A stretch of DNA of 35,643 nt from Parachlorella kessleri (lineage: Eukaryota; Chlorophyta; Trebouxiophyceae; Chlorellales; Chlorellaceae). Shown here piece after piece: positions 1 to 11,300 of the stretch. Made by a program: the position numbers and the translations under genes. The DNA lies in NCBI GenBank assembly GCA_001598975.1, contig BBXU01002685.1:1-35643 (forward strand). Reading direction: 5' to 3'. Positions within the stretch are counted from its first letter, which is position 1; every line of letters starts with the position of its first letter. The notes under the pieces are model-generated. The model saw only the letters and a program-made list of their open reading frames with translations. It was not told where the DNA came from and did no database searches.

Positions 1-230
1 CGTACCTAGACGCCTGGTGCGAGCAAGTGTGGCAGGCTTGAGGAGGCTTCTGTATGCGGTGACAGGGCGGTATGCGCGTGCAGCGCAGACCCTCCTGCGG
101 GGCTTTGTTGTGCATGCAAGCTCGTGATATGGTCTGGTGTTTGCACGGGGGAGATGTGAGGCAGCAGGGCCGCACATACTGTTCTGTGTGACTGGCTTGT
201 AAGAGTGAAACGAGGCTCGCACGTCCACGT

Positions 231-734
231 TTGTCAGCAGTGGACCCTGGGCCCCACTCTAGTTTCAATGGCAGTCCCTGGGTAGCTCAGGAGATTGGAG
301 ATGCACAGTGCAAGGTCTGCCTCCGCACACAAAGACCTGCAGACCAAGTGCGAGTGGTGTCGCTGCAGGGCATGGCCTTAGCCTATGCCCAGTTCAGCCG
401 CATGGTCCAGGAGACCTTTGGCGGAGGCAGCCCAGGAGCTGGTGGCAGTGCTGGCGGGCTGGGCATGGCAGGCGGCCCTCCAGCAGTTGGCCCGCAGGGG
501 GGTGGTGTGGCGATGCTAGGGGCCTTGCCGCTCAGCACGCCTCGCACGCAGCTGGCGGCTCTACTGGGGGGCGCTGGTAGCAGCGGGCAAGGCAGCGCCA
601 ACACCGCCACGGTCCTGGCGCTGGTCTTGGTGGTGCTGCTGCTGTACCGCCTGTCGCTGGGTGATGTGATGGCGGTACAGCTGCTGCGGAGGCTGACGGG
701 GCAGGCACTCACAGGCACGGCCAGCGCTGTCTGA
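231..734 (+). CDS. C-terminal part of an unidentified tail-anchored membrane protein (5' part unresolved or outside window)
   Basis: An open frame reaches a TGA at 732-734. The last 120 or so codons look like real coding sequence: a Gly/Ala/Pro-rich linker, then a strongly hydrophobic segment at about 600-665 (TATVLALVLVVLLLYRLSLG), then a short basic tail. This is the layout of a C-terminal membrane anchor. The true start of the exon is not clear. AG acceptors at about 230 and just before GGCATGGCC at about 371 are both possible, and the real gene should extend left beyond base 1. No domain is recognisable. A short C-terminal anchor of this kind occurs in many families, so I give no function. 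It converges on LSM6. Confidence 0.35.
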   Translation: MSAVDPGPHSSFNGSPWVAQEIGDAQCKVCLRTQRPADQVRVVSLQGMALAYAQFSRMVQETFGGGSPGAGGSAGGLGMAGGPPAVGPQGGGVAMLGALPLSTPRTQLAALLGGAGSSGQGSANTATVLALVLVVLLLYRLSLGDVMAVQLLRRLTGQALTGTASAV

Positions 735-1486
735 GGCCAGTGTTGCAATGTGTTGCTGGTAAGGGTGGCAGTAGTGCGGACAGAGAGGTAGGGGTGAACT
801 GTACTGGCAGGGCTGGATGCAAGTGTGCTCCTGGGTCTTCTTGTAGCCTGGCAGTTGGGTGGCCTTGAGACGGAGCTTGCTTGAGACCGAGGCTGGTGAA
901 GCTTGGCAAGTGACAGGACAGGAGGCATGCGGCGGATGATGTAGGGAAGTGCAATGTCCAGTGTATCCCTATGGGAGGCCGACGAACATCAACTGAAGCA
1001 ACAGCTAAGCCTACTACGTTCTCCCCCTAACTACGCTCCCCGCCATGGCTCCAGCGAAACCAAGTACGTCGTCAACACATGGGAGGGTTTAGAAACTAGA
1101 CACTTTCATTGCTATGTGGCGTTGTGAAAAGCACACATCATTGCCGTTTGATACAATGAAAGGCTTGCTCGAGTAGGCATATGCTTGAACGACTGGCATA
1201 TCTCTGTGCTGATGTACCACAACCGTTTCTTCCAATACAAAACTTGACTCGCTTACCACTGCGAAAGCATTTCATCTTTGTTCCACAGACTCCTAGACTG
1301 AGGGCGACTAGGAACAACTTTTCAGAATAGGATTTTCATGTGCAGTAACTAGCCTTACTGTGCCCTGCAATTCAGATTGGTACTATGTTTCTACCCCGGT
1401 CAAGTGAGGCTTACAAGAACGCAGATCTACGCTCGGCTCCTTGCTCAGCAGCGCATCCCTGGCCTGAGTGCAGCCTGGCTTGCCTG
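735..1486. other. Convergent intergenic region, 3' flanks
   Basis: No convincing coding exon on either strand. This stretch lies between the stop of the left-hand plus-strand gene and the stop of LSM6 on the minus strand, so it should hold both 3' untranslated regions. It is less GC-rich than the neighbouring exons. Confidence 0.5.
1411..1415 (-). terminator. Candidate poly(A) signal of LSM6 (TGTAA on the minus strand)
   Basis: TTACA on the plus strand is TGTAA read in the LSM6 direction, about 70 bases after the stop codon. TGTAA is the established green-algal polyadenylation signal. The assignment rests on motif and position only. Confidence 0.45.
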
Positions 1487-2409
1487 CTATTGTTGTCGGA
1501 CGGTTGAGATGTAAAGCACTGCAAACAGTGGCCACAACAGGTTTTCAGTGTTAGGCACACGGTGTAGAACTGATAGGGTGGTTGGGTAGATAGCATGCCT
1601 TGCAGTCTGCACTGCCACTGCACTGTTTGCCAGCATCGCGACCTATGTTCTGTCAACACCCATACCTCCATTGCCTCCCTGCTAGATTCTGAAAATTCTT
1701 TACTACCTTGCAGACCGCACTACCTCCTATCACAAACCCATACTAGGGTACGGCTGAAGAGTTGACTGAGGTTTGAAGTCCTTGGCACCCCTTGCATTGC
1801 TCGGTTAACAGTCTGGTTCCACATTATAATGCTCTCTGCCACCACCGGCAAAAGTGATCATCTAGACAATCGGTGCACCTAACGACAACGCACAACAACC
1901 GGCTACCCAACAACTCACCGTTGTTCCCCCGAATAAAGCAGTCTCCATACTTGTTCTTTAGCTGTCCGTTTACATACTCCTGCACCCACAGGATTGCCCT
2001 CCCCATGACACTACTGCCCAGGGTAGGCACCCAGTAAGCGTGCAGCCCCACAAACATGACACCACGGTAGTCACGCGCTCATATAGCAGCACGGCTTGTG
2101 CTCACCTCTGTCTGTTCCATTGCAATGTTCATGTAGCCATCCAGGCAGGCTAGGATACCTGCAATGCCAGCGAGGCAGAGCATGGCTGCTGGTGTGGATG
2201 CAGTTGCCAACCCAGGCTCTGGGGCGCAGCTTACCAAGCAGAGTACCTGGGTTTTCAAGCAGAGCAGACCCCAAACTCGAAACCTTACCCCGATAGTCTA
2301 CCCCGGAGTTCAGCTTAACAACAACGGGCTTGCCCTTGATACTTTTCAGGAAGTCTGCTGGCGTCTTTGCTGACCCAGGGCCTGCATCCGCAGCCCCCTG
2401 GTCCGCCAT
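1487..2409 (-). CDS. LSM6: U6 snRNA-associated Sm-like protein LSm6
   Basis: Four exons on the minus strand: 2409-2289, 2158-2106, 1979-1919 and 1518-1487, giving 88 residues with phases that close exactly. The protein has the Sm1 motif (TPADFLKSIKGKPVVVKLNS, then VDYRGILACLDGYMNIAMEQ) and the Sm2 motif (YGDCFIRGNN joined to VLYIST), and is close to LSm6 over its whole length. LSm6 is a subunit of two heptameric rings: LSm1-7 in cytoplasmic mRNA decapping and decay, and LSm2-8 in the nucleus, which binds the 3' end of U6 snRNA. The last exon has only 32 bases and encodes VLYISTVRQQ plus the stop. The N-terminus (MADQGAADAGPGSAK) is a little longer than in animal or yeast LSm6. The ATG at 2409 is the only start ahead of the domain. 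The gene is divergent from the small membrane protein at 2752. Confidence 0.96.
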
Positions 2410-2751
2410 GGCAACAGCGCTTCAAGCTCTAGTACTTGGGTACCTCTCTATGTAGTTTATGGGTCTAAAGAAGAACGGAAGGGTCTGAGCGCTAAAAATA
2501 GCAGCAGTGCTGATCACCGGTAGCCTGCCTAATGGATGAAGAACTCACAGGTATGTGACGTTTACAAAGTTTGTGACACACTGGGCACACCGCATCTCCT
2601 CATCAAACTTTTTGATGGCGGGCTTCAAGTGCCAGCTCATCCTGCTCAACGTGACGACCAAAGTCACCCTGTTCTTAACGTATATGTCATCTGCCTCCCT
2701 TCGAGAGTCACACTGCAACCCCCCTGAGCCTTGCACGGTCCAACTATCTGA
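2410..2751. promoter_or_regulatory. Probable bidirectional promoter between LSM6 and the 93-residue membrane protein
   Basis: The 342 bases between two divergent start codons (LSM6 at 2409 on the minus strand, the small membrane protein at 2752 on the plus strand) must contain both promoters and 5' untranslated regions. No TATA box stands out. Several overlapping open frames exist here, including a 54-codon minus-strand stretch, but none connects to a gene by splicing. Confidence 0.45.
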
Positions 2752-3446
2752 ATGCCTGTCGCCCCTCTCATTGCCACTGTGAGCCAGCAAGGCTATGTCA
2801 CAGCAGCCAGCAGCCTAGCACTGGGTAAGCCGCTTACTTCAACTACATAGCAGTCTTCTAGCACTGGTGCAAGCTGCCACAGGATTACCTGCCCTTGTGA
2901 ACCCCCAAGTAGCCAGGGGTGCCGCGGCGTTGTCTCTAAAGCAGGAGCAGTTGCTGATTAACTCTTCAGCTGCCCTTGTACAGTTGTAGGGACTGTCGTT
3001 TTGGTTGCGGGCGGCTCCTTGCTGGCGGCATACAGAGAAGTCGGGGAGGAGGTGAGGGGCGTGTGCCTGAGGGGTGGTACTGTGTCTAAGAGGCCAGCAG
3101 TAGTTCTCCCACGTGCTTGGCAGTAGCATGTCTACTTTGCGCTGTCACTTAGCTACGCCTAACCGCTTCCTGTGTTGTGCATTGCTGACAAGTTGGGCCC
3201 ACGGTTGCCAGCGAGGGCGACAGAGTTCTGCCATCACAAAACCGTTGAGGGGCCCCAGGCACCTTGCACGGCGGCCGACGCAACCATGTTGGGCTCTGTT
3301 TGCAGGATGTTGCAAGCCAACAAGCGCCTCAGAAGCGGCCACGCATGAAGCCACTGCAAGCCAAGGAGCAGCTGCAGTCAGCACAGCCCCCTCCCAAGGT
3401 CACGTCTGTTGATACAGTTGAAGAGCAGGAGGGCGAGCTGCGGTGA
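2752..3446 (+). CDS. Unrecognised small single-span membrane protein (about 93 residues)
   Basis: Proposed exons 2752-2824, 2984-3051 and 3306-3446; phases 1 and 0 close exactly. The ATG follows an in-frame TGA directly. The product starts MPVAPLIATVSQQGYVTAAS. Joining exon 1 to exon 2 builds one continuous hydrophobic span of about 28 residues ending GSLLAAYREVGEE. A hydrophilic, Lys/Gln/Glu-rich tail follows (QKRPRMKPLQAKEQ to the end VEEQEGELR). A different acceptor at 2862 also keeps frame and gives a 66-residue protein that stops at 2989. I do not recognise the family. The layout, one span with a charged tail, would suit a small subunit or assembly factor of a membrane complex, but that is a guess. 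TGTAA at 3472 lies 26 bases after the stop. Confidence 0.5.
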
Positions 3447-3471
3447 CCGCAAACTCCCCCGCTGGCAGCTT

Positions 3472-3476
3472 TGTAA
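3472..3476 (+). terminator. Candidate poly(A) signal (TGTAA) of the 93-residue protein gene
   Basis: TGTAA lies 26 bases downstream of the TGA at 3444-3446, the expected position for a green-algal poly(A) signal. It mildly supports the proposed 3' exon. Confidence 0.4.
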
Positions 3477-3709
3477 AGTTGACAGAATGTGCCTTGCGGT
3501 GCAGCAACGTAGCCAGTCGGTCTCATAAGTTACGGACCAACTCTTAGGTCCAAGTGAGTGAAGGACTACCGGTTTAGTTCAAACTTGGAGGGGGTTTGTG
3601 TAGTTGTCGAGTGAGTGGAGCTGAAGTGGAGTTGGAGAGTGTCGCTCAAGCTTCTGCCTGTCCTTGCCTGTTGTGTGAAATGCCTTACCCCCCTGTTAAC
3701 GTATATTCC

Positions 3710-3714
3710 TTACA
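3710..3714 (-). terminator. Candidate poly(A) signal of the HIT gene (TGTAA on the minus strand)
   Basis: TTACA on the plus strand, about 165 bases beyond the HIT gene stop. Assigned from motif and position only. Confidence 0.35.
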
Positions 3715-3879
3715 TTTTGAGTGGCCGTGGCATTGTTGAGTGGCAGCGTTAACAAGGTGTATGAAAAAATGAACATGATACAGGATATGTGTTGCACAGT
3801 GTAGTGGCAGCTGCTTTCCAAGGCAGCCGACCAGGTGAGAACAAAGACCGCTGCAGGTGATGCACAGAGACTGATTCCC

Positions 3880-4842
3880 TCACACAGATGTGCTGTGCCG
3901 CTCTTCCCCCCCTGACACCGCTACATTCCGGCTCCCCTTGGGTGGCTCCAGGCGGTGAAGAGCACTCCTGACATCCACCCACCAGGGAGCCCAGCTGGCA
4001 TACTTCCAGCACCTCCACCTGGGCTCGTAGGGCAGCGCGATGCAGTGCAGGCTGCGCACGGGGAAAGAATTGGAAAACCATGGCAACTGCATGCCATGAG
4101 AAGCCAGCTGCACCGCTAGCAGCCTTGCCGTGCTGTCGAGAGCATTAAGAAGCATTGCAGGCATGTCTGCTCCAAAAGAATGCCTGAGGCTGCTTAGCTT
4201 CCAGGGACAGCGAACAGAAGCGTGTGTGTTTGATGGAACCCCTGCCGGAGTTACATAGCCCCAGGCCCAAACTTACTGTAGGTGCTGTATGCTATTAAAG
4301 GGTGGTCGGTGGAACCCAAAGCGTTGCTGTGCTCCTGGTTTCAGCTGTTCGAGCACCTGCTCCCCTTTTTGCCACAGCTCCTCCACTGCAGGCAGTCCAC
4401 TTTCACACAGACTGTGCCACCAGCAAGGCAGCAGGGTGCGCACAAGAGCAACTGATACCGGAGGTGGTGCGGCTTACCTAGGGCATAGTCTTCAGCGCTT
4501 GGCTGCAGGCTGTCTAGGTTGGTGATGTGCAAGCGTGGGACGGCCTGCAGGTGCTCCACTGCTGCTGGGCTCTTGTCCCTGAATACCACCACGCGATCAT
4601 CCTGCGGGAGAGGTCGCGGCGAGGAATCTCATCTTGGAGGAGCAAGAAGCCCTGGGGCACAATGTAGCTTTCCACCTCTTCCTGGCTAACCCAGGCGCTG
4701 AAATCAGCATTTCAGTTCCAAGCACCTGATAGAGCACTTTCTTTGAATCTGAGTGCGTCCCTCGGACGATCTGGCAGAACGTGCATGGTCGTGGCGCTGG
4801 CTTGTGAGCCCCACGCGCAGGTAAACAGGTGTTCCAGCACAT
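3880..4842 (-). CDS. HINT4: HIT-domain nucleotide hydrolase/transferase, HINT4/HINT3 type
   Basis: Exons 4842-4726, 4601-4478, 4385-4277 and 4051-3880 give about 173 residues, close to plant HINT4 and animal HINT3. Exon 1 carries CTFCQIVRGTHSDSKKVLYQ. Exon 2 carries DDRVVVFRDKSPAAVEHLQ and VPRLHITNLDSL. Exon 3 carries QRFGFHRPPFNSIQHL. Exon 4 starts inside the HIT motif. The third and fourth exons join inside one His codon, rebuilding an intact HLHLH at residues 115-119; His117 should be the nucleophile. The segment after it, LHCIALPYEPRWRCWKY, is typical of HINT4. The family hydrolyses adenosine phosphoramidates; plant HINT4 also acts on adenosine 5'-phosphosulfate. The start is uncertain: ATG at 4842 is used here, an in-frame ATG lies at 4983, and an upstream exon is possible. 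Confidence 0.9.
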
Positions 4843-5367
4843 AAATACATCTACTCTATGGACGGATCGCTGGGCGAACCTTAGATGTGTATATCTGCAA
4901 TATGCATGTTTTAGTCGTTGCGCCTTGCCACCTTGGCGATCATCTTTACCGCCAAACATCAAGTCAACTTTCCCAGCATGCATGCCTCTTCATGCAGTCA
5001 GCATGGCAATGCTGGCAACCAGGCCCCAGTAGCAATCAGGTGAAACCCCATATCAAATTGTCACCTTTTACTAACTCTACTGTCCCATAATTTTCTGATA
5101 TGGACGACAATGGCTTGCCAACTAGGCATTGTGCACACCCTACAGATCCTCTCTAACACCAAGACATCAAGAGTTCGATAAGTAGTCCCCACCGAAAAGG
5201 ATGCAAAGCTGGAAAACCTGCCAACAACAGAGCAAGAGCAAAAAGAACAGGCAACAGAAATAGCGCAGTGGAAGAATGGCGGGGCGCACACATCGCTCTC
5301 TCGCTTGCACACGCTTGTTTTCATGAGCACAATCCATTGGGTCAAGGCATAAATGTACTCTGCAATA
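4843..5367. other. Region between the HIT gene start and the ankyrin-RING stop
   Basis: It should hold the HIT promoter, possibly a missed first exon of that gene (in-frame ATG at 4983), and the 3' untranslated region of the ankyrin-RING gene. I see no other gene and no clear TGTAA for the ankyrin-RING transcript. Confidence 0.4.
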
Positions 5368-8300
5368 CTACACTTTATAGATCCTCAGGCTGCTGGTCAC
5401 CTGCACGCAGTTCAGCCGCAGCGACTGTCGCCGTCAGTACAATATTTCCCACATAACGTCGCTATGCAAGGCACTATCTTCGGAGGATCGTGGGGGTGTG
5501 GCTGGAAGGGCAAAGCAAGCAGTGGCAGGGTGCGTGACAGGGAGGCTGGTAGCTTGAAATACAAGGCGAAGGCTTGCCCCAGCAGGGCGGCCGGCATTGC
5601 ACCACGCTCCCCTCCCCGTCAGCGCCCTGCCCCCTGAAAGTATGGCCATATTTTCCACATGCTCTTCCACCTTTCCTACGCCACTGACACAGCGCCCTCA
5701 CCTTTTCCTTGCAAACGGGGCACCTGCGCTGCGCTGTGGGGCCCTTGAGCACGACATCGGTGCAGGCGCCACACGTCACCAAGTGTCCACAGGGAACCAG
5801 TGCATGCTGCCGCCGGCGGCCGGCACACAGGAGGCAAGTGCCCAGGGACGAGGACTGACGCCCAAGTGACAGGTTGCGCCGCCCCAGGCCGCTGCCAGTG
5901 CCTGCACCCAGCTCGCCGCTGCTGGCTGTGTCCATGTGGCCGCCTGCATGGGGACGACAGGTGAGTTAGTCATCACGCCAGCAGTGAGGGCAAGGCTGTG
6001 AACATATCAGGACATGGGTGCTGTCAGCTTGTGACTAGCAACCAAAAGCGCAATGCAGTAAGCCTCATCTTGGTCTCCCACACAAGTACCCTAGCGGGCA
6101 GCAACCCTTTTCAGCCGGCATTAAGCTCAATGCCAAATGCCAAAAGCTTTACATCTCACATCTCACAGACCAACTTACCGTCCCTTGCATCCATGGTGTA
6201 AGACCACAACAGGCTTTCCAGCTCTTTCACTCCCGCGTCAGCAGCCACGGACAGCGCGGTGTGCCCCTGCAGCAAGATGCAGCTTTGGTTGCATTCAAGC
6301 ACCACGGGATCTTTACGGCTCACTAGCAGCTGCCATATCTGCTGTCGCTTTCCTGCCAAAAACCCTACGGCAGTGCCCAGACTTGCAGGCCAAGATGCCC
6401 CCCGGTAGACAGACACCTGATGCAAGCAAGGGCAACACCACGGCATGACAGCTTCCTGGCATATTCCTGGAAGCCCTCGCCCTGCCTGCCAACCTTGGTG
6501 TTCTGTGCCAGCGGGTCGGCTCCTGCCGCCAGCAGTGCCTTGGCAACCCCCACTGCCTTGTCCACCTCTCCCTTCTGTGCGGCCGAGTACGCCACCCACA
6601 GCAGCGGCGTGTCGCCATCAATGTCCTGTCCAGGTGGGAAAACAATGCCAGGGGTGGCAGAGTTACATGCCTGAGGCGTGCGTGGGGAAAGCAGCCTCGC
6701 CTGAGCGGTCACCATGGCCACAGCGCCCGCCTGAGCATACAGACGCTCCTTTTCAGCCTTGCGAGCCGTGGCAAGGCGCTGCTGTGGCTTCAGCACCCTG
6801 CTGCAAACCAGCAGCCTGCCGAGGTACACCCGCTGCAGTGTTGTAGGTTGCCACAGGGAGCTTGATAAGGGGAGCACATCACTTGAGGGCCGGACAACCC
6901 CAGCAGACAACCCCCTACTTACCCTGTCTTCTAGCCCAGCTCCTGCGTCCAGCAGAAGCCTCGCAACCTCCTCCTGGCCCTGGCCGGCGGCCAGGTGCAG
7001 TGGGGTGGCCCCCGTCTTGAGCGTGTCATACACCCGAGCGCCCGCCCCCAGCAGGGTTGCCACCACCTCCGCCGCGCCTTGCTCCGCGGCAATGCCCAGC
7101 GGCGTCTTGCCGTCGGTGCAGGGCAGGTTGACATCGGCGCCGGCCTTCACCAGCGCTTCCACCGCCGGCAGGCCCCCGCCGCCCGCGGCCATGAAGAGGG
7201 GGGGCGCCCGAAGATGGCTGTGGCAATGGCGTTGAGGTCGGCGCCGGCAGCAATCAGGGCCTGCATGGTGTGTGCGCAGGGGTTGGGTAGATGGGGAGAG
7301 TGAGGGGGGTGGGGGAGGCCTCCACAGGTTGGGCATGCCCCCTTTGCTCACAAGGAGCCGGTCGGACGAGGAAACGGCTTTGGCCAGACTGGTTGTACTG
7401 GCAATACTCCGCCCCCAATAACTCTGTGAGCAACACGTTGAAGTGTCCGAGACCTGTGTGGTAAAACACTGCACCCAGCGCATCCCACACCAGTCCCTCC
7501 ACCCAGTGACATATCGAGGGTAAGGCTATAGGGTTTAGGCTGGTACACAACTTCCCCAATGCTGCCCTCACCTGCATTGCCAGCAGCTTGCCCTCCCCTG
7601 CCGCCAGGTGCAGCGGCTGGTAGTCCTGGTGGTCCTGGGCAGCATGCGAAGCGCCGCTGTCCAGCAGCAGCTGAATCACTTGGTCATGGCCGGCCGCTGC
7701 TGCCAGGTGGAGGGGCGTCATGTGCTGGAACTCGCGCGCCTCCAAATCGGCGCCCGCCTCAAGCAGAAGCCTGGCGGCCTGGACATAGACAGGCAAAACA
7801 AAGGATGTCATGGTTGAGTGTGTACCAGACTGGGGTGCTGTGCACTACGCTTGGCTGCAGCTCGGAAGGGGGCAGGGTACTGCGCCACACAACGCGCACA
7901 AAAGGCCCACCAGGGAAACCGAACCGCAAGGCATGGGCAGCTGCCACCACCGCACCAAGTCAAGGAGCATTCACTTCCAAACCTTGACATACCCACGCCA
8001 GCTGGTGCTAACAACTCGGTTGAAGTGCCTTCGGTCTCATAAAGCCCAACTTGGTTGTCACAGAAAAACGATCAACGTTTCGTGAGTGCCTGTCTGCCAC
8101 TTGTGCTCACATGCGGCACGGTAACCCAGCTGGGGCCCCTCCACCACTCCCTGACAATAACTGACCTGCAGGTGCCCCGCCAGGCAGGCCAGGTGCAAGG
8201 GAGTGGCCGCGTTTTTGTCCTGGGCGTTCAACACAGCCGCGGGGTGCTCGTGCGTAGCCTTGAGGTGACCCAGCAGGCACTGCACCACCACAGTTTGTCC

Positions 8301-11300
8301 CTCTGCGGCTGCATAATGCAGCGCAGTTCGGCTGCCATCATCTATGTCTGTGAGGGAGGCCCCTGCCGCTAGTAGGGCTGCCACTGCCTGGGCGCTGCCG
8401 TTCCTAGCGGCCTTGCTCAGGGGTGACCTGCCCTCGCTGTCACGGCATGCTTTGGAGGCGCCGTGCTTGAGGAGCGCCTGGCATGCAGCAGAACAAGGAC
8501 GAGTTCATTATTGCACGGGCACCTCCCCTTGGGATGGTGTTTATAAGTGTCGATCAAGGCAAGCAGGGCAGCGCTATGCATCGGCAGAGGCTGCAGTGTG
8601 GCTAGAGACTGGCCCGCCGTATCGTTGCAGAGACGTCACCATAGGAGACCAACTGACTGGTGGCACCAGCTGACGTTCAGGGTCGTGAGGACGGTCTTAA
8701 GTGACGCGCGGTGCCAACTCTTAGCCTTCACCTCTGTGACTGCCACCTGGTTCTTGCCCGCGGCAAAAAGCAGGGCCGTGTCTCCCTGCAGCGCAAAAAA
8801 ACGCCTTGCACTCATGCGCACACAGGTCAGGTGGGAGCGCTCCTTGGAAAAGGAAGGAGTGGTTGTGCAGACTTGTTCCCAAACACCTCCACAAACAGTC
8901 AACCAGGCAGCTGGAAAGCATCAGCGGCAGTGTCATACGATTCCTGGTCAGGCCAGTGCCCCTCCGTGACCACACACCCTCAGTAACCATTCGCAGATTG
9001 AGGGACATAAAGGAGCTGCTCACACCCGCCCTCCCAGCATGCAAGCCCACCCACCTCATTGTCCGCCTCCTCAAGGTCTGCCCCTGCCTGCAGCAGGGCT
9101 CTTAAAGCCGCAGTATGGCCCTCGGCAGCCGCCCAGTGCAGCGGCGTCTGCCCATGCATGTTGGCCGTTGAGGGCGCGGCCCCGGCCGCAAGCAGTGCCC
9201 GCAAGGCTGCCACGTGCCCTCCCCTGGCTGCAAAGCTTAGCGCTGTGTTGCCCGCACTGTCCGCCTCGTTGGGTGAAGCCCCGGCCGCCAGCAGCTCACC
9301 AATCACTGCTGTATGGCCACTTACCGCCGCCAGCTGGAGTGCTGTCAGGCCGTCGGACCTCGCAGTGTTGACCCTGGCACCTGCCGCTAGCAGGGCTTTG
9401 ACCGCTGCCTGCTGCCCGGCGACAACTGCAGCATGCAGGGCGGTCATGCCTTCCCCCCGGGCCTGGTTGACGGGCGTGCCCGCAGCAATCAGAGCCTGTA
9501 GCAGCTGCATGTCCCCAGATCTTGCTGCCTGCACAAGCGGCCCCTCTTCCCCGCTATCGTCAGCTGCCTGGCAACTTGACGGGCCATTTGTCTCCTCTGA
9601 GGCGGTGTCATCCCTGGCTGCCATGTCACCACAGGGCCCGCCAGACCTACGCTGCACTGCTGCCACCGGCGGCGGCAGCACCAGCTCACTTAGTAGCTCT
9701 GGGGGCTGCCTCAGTGCCTGCGCTGCCTCCTCATGGCCTGCTGCCTCTGCCACGTCAGCAGGGAGCTTGCCTGCCAGGTTCATGATGCTGGCCAGGGGTG
9801 GGCGGTGGCGGGTCAGGGCTGCGGCTGCCAGCAGCTCGTGGATAGCTGGAACCTGGCCCTTCATGGCAGCCCAGTGCAACGGGGTGTCTCCTGCACGCAT
9901 CCAGGCGACAGTGCTGAGGTGGTGGGGTGGGTGTGAGTGCCATGGCCCGCACCGGGGGTGTACCGCGTGCTCATGCCCAGGCGCGAGGCTAGCATACACT
10001 TCTGAGCTTCTGGATTGTTGGTGTAGGCCGGCAGAATATGTCAATGCGCCACCACCTGGTCCTGGCTCTCCTGTGTTAGATAGTCCAGGTCCCAGGCACA
10101 AATCCCTCAACACCGTGACAGACGTAACACAATGCCTGGCACGCAGCAGCAGCAGCAGCAGGAAGCGACTGAGCAGCAAGGGATTGTAGCCTACCAGGGC
10201 CACCTGGGAGCAGGCCGTAAACAAAAGGCCCAGCCAACAATGGCCATGCTCGGGCACACCAAGAAGACCACCTCTGGTATCTGTTGTTTACTCACCATCA
10301 TTGTCTGTTGAGTCCAGAGGCGCCCTAGCTCCCACCAGCGCGGCCATCACGGCCACGCAGCCCTCTGCTGCAGCAAAGTGCAGCGGCGTGGCGCCCTGGA
10401 CCATGCGTGGCGCTGGCCTTGCGCCAGCCACCAACAGGGCCCACACCGGAGCCAGGTGTCCCTTGGTAGCAGCCAAGTGCAGCGGAGTGCGCTTGTACTC
10501 GTCAACGGCCTCTGTGCTGGCACCGGCCCAAATGAGGGCTGCTATAACCTCTGTGTGCCCTTCCGCTGCCGCGAGGTGAAGTGCTGTCACGCCCTCTCCG
10601 TCAGGAGCTGACACCAGTGCACCCTTGGAGACCAGAAGCCTCACGAGTGCGGGCTGCCCGAATTTCGATGCACTATGCAACGGCGTGAGGCCATTCTCAG
10701 TCCTGGCGTTGGCATCTGCCCCTGCTTCCAGCAAGGCTCCTGCTGCCTCCGCATCCTTGGTTGCTGCAGCTATGTGCAGCGGCGTGGTAGCCAGCTTGCC
10801 CGCTGCGTTGACGGGGCACCCTGCTGCCACAAGCACCGGCACAAGTGCTGAACCGCCGGAGGTGCAAACTGCATGATGCAGAGCGCCATCGCCATCTTCG
10901 TCCAGGGCCAAGAGATTTGCGCCTGCTGCCAGGCACGCTTTCACTGCTGCCAGGTGTGCCCCGTGCGCTGCCCAGTGGAGGGCTGTGCGGCCCCTGCTGC
11001 CAACATGGTCCACATCAGCGCCAGCCTCAGCCAAGGCTGCCACGTTGTCTGCCTTCCCATTCTGGGCCGCCCACTGCAGCAGCGGCGGGCGGCGTGGTGA
11101 AGGGAGAGATAGAGACCACAAGGGCATGTGAAGAGGGGCACCGCTTGCCAAAACAGCTCATGTCATGTTGACAGGGTGTCTTCGTCGGGTGCATATAAGG
11201 GCGTGCTGGAGCTGACTGGCGTCTGGTCCTCATTGGCTTGCAGCACAGCACAAGGCGGGGCAGCCTTCCTAGCATCCTCTTCCATGGGAGCAGGGGGCCT

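Larger units (their letters stand above)
3447..3879. other. Convergent intergenic region
   Basis: Between the stop of the 93-residue protein (+) and the stop of the HIT gene (-). It holds candidate poly(A) signals for both and no coding exon that I can support. Confidence 0.5.

Noticed and set aside
2545..2790. Minus-strand open frame with a protein-like stretch (READDIYVKNRVTLVV..., two Cys-x2-Cys-like residues)
   Set aside because: It lies in the divergent promoter between LSM6 and the small membrane protein, has no upstream exon that joins in frame, and matches no family I know.
3749..4081. 110-codon minus-strand frame overlapping the last HIT exon
   Set aside because: It is the wrong frame of the same DNA; the HINT4-like frame (ending at 3880) continues the HIT protein in phase.
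4041..4164. Apparent loss of the catalytic histidines in the HIT protein (VRSLHC)
   Set aside because: The bases before 4051 are intron ending in CAG; splicing to 4277 restores HLHLH.
6759..7235. 158-codon plus-strand open frame
   Set aside because: Antisense shadow of ankyrin exon 9.
9059..10189. 376-codon plus-strand open frame
   Set aside because: Antisense shadow of ankyrin exons 4-5. GC-rich Ala/Leu coding makes long Ser/Ala-rich antisense frames.
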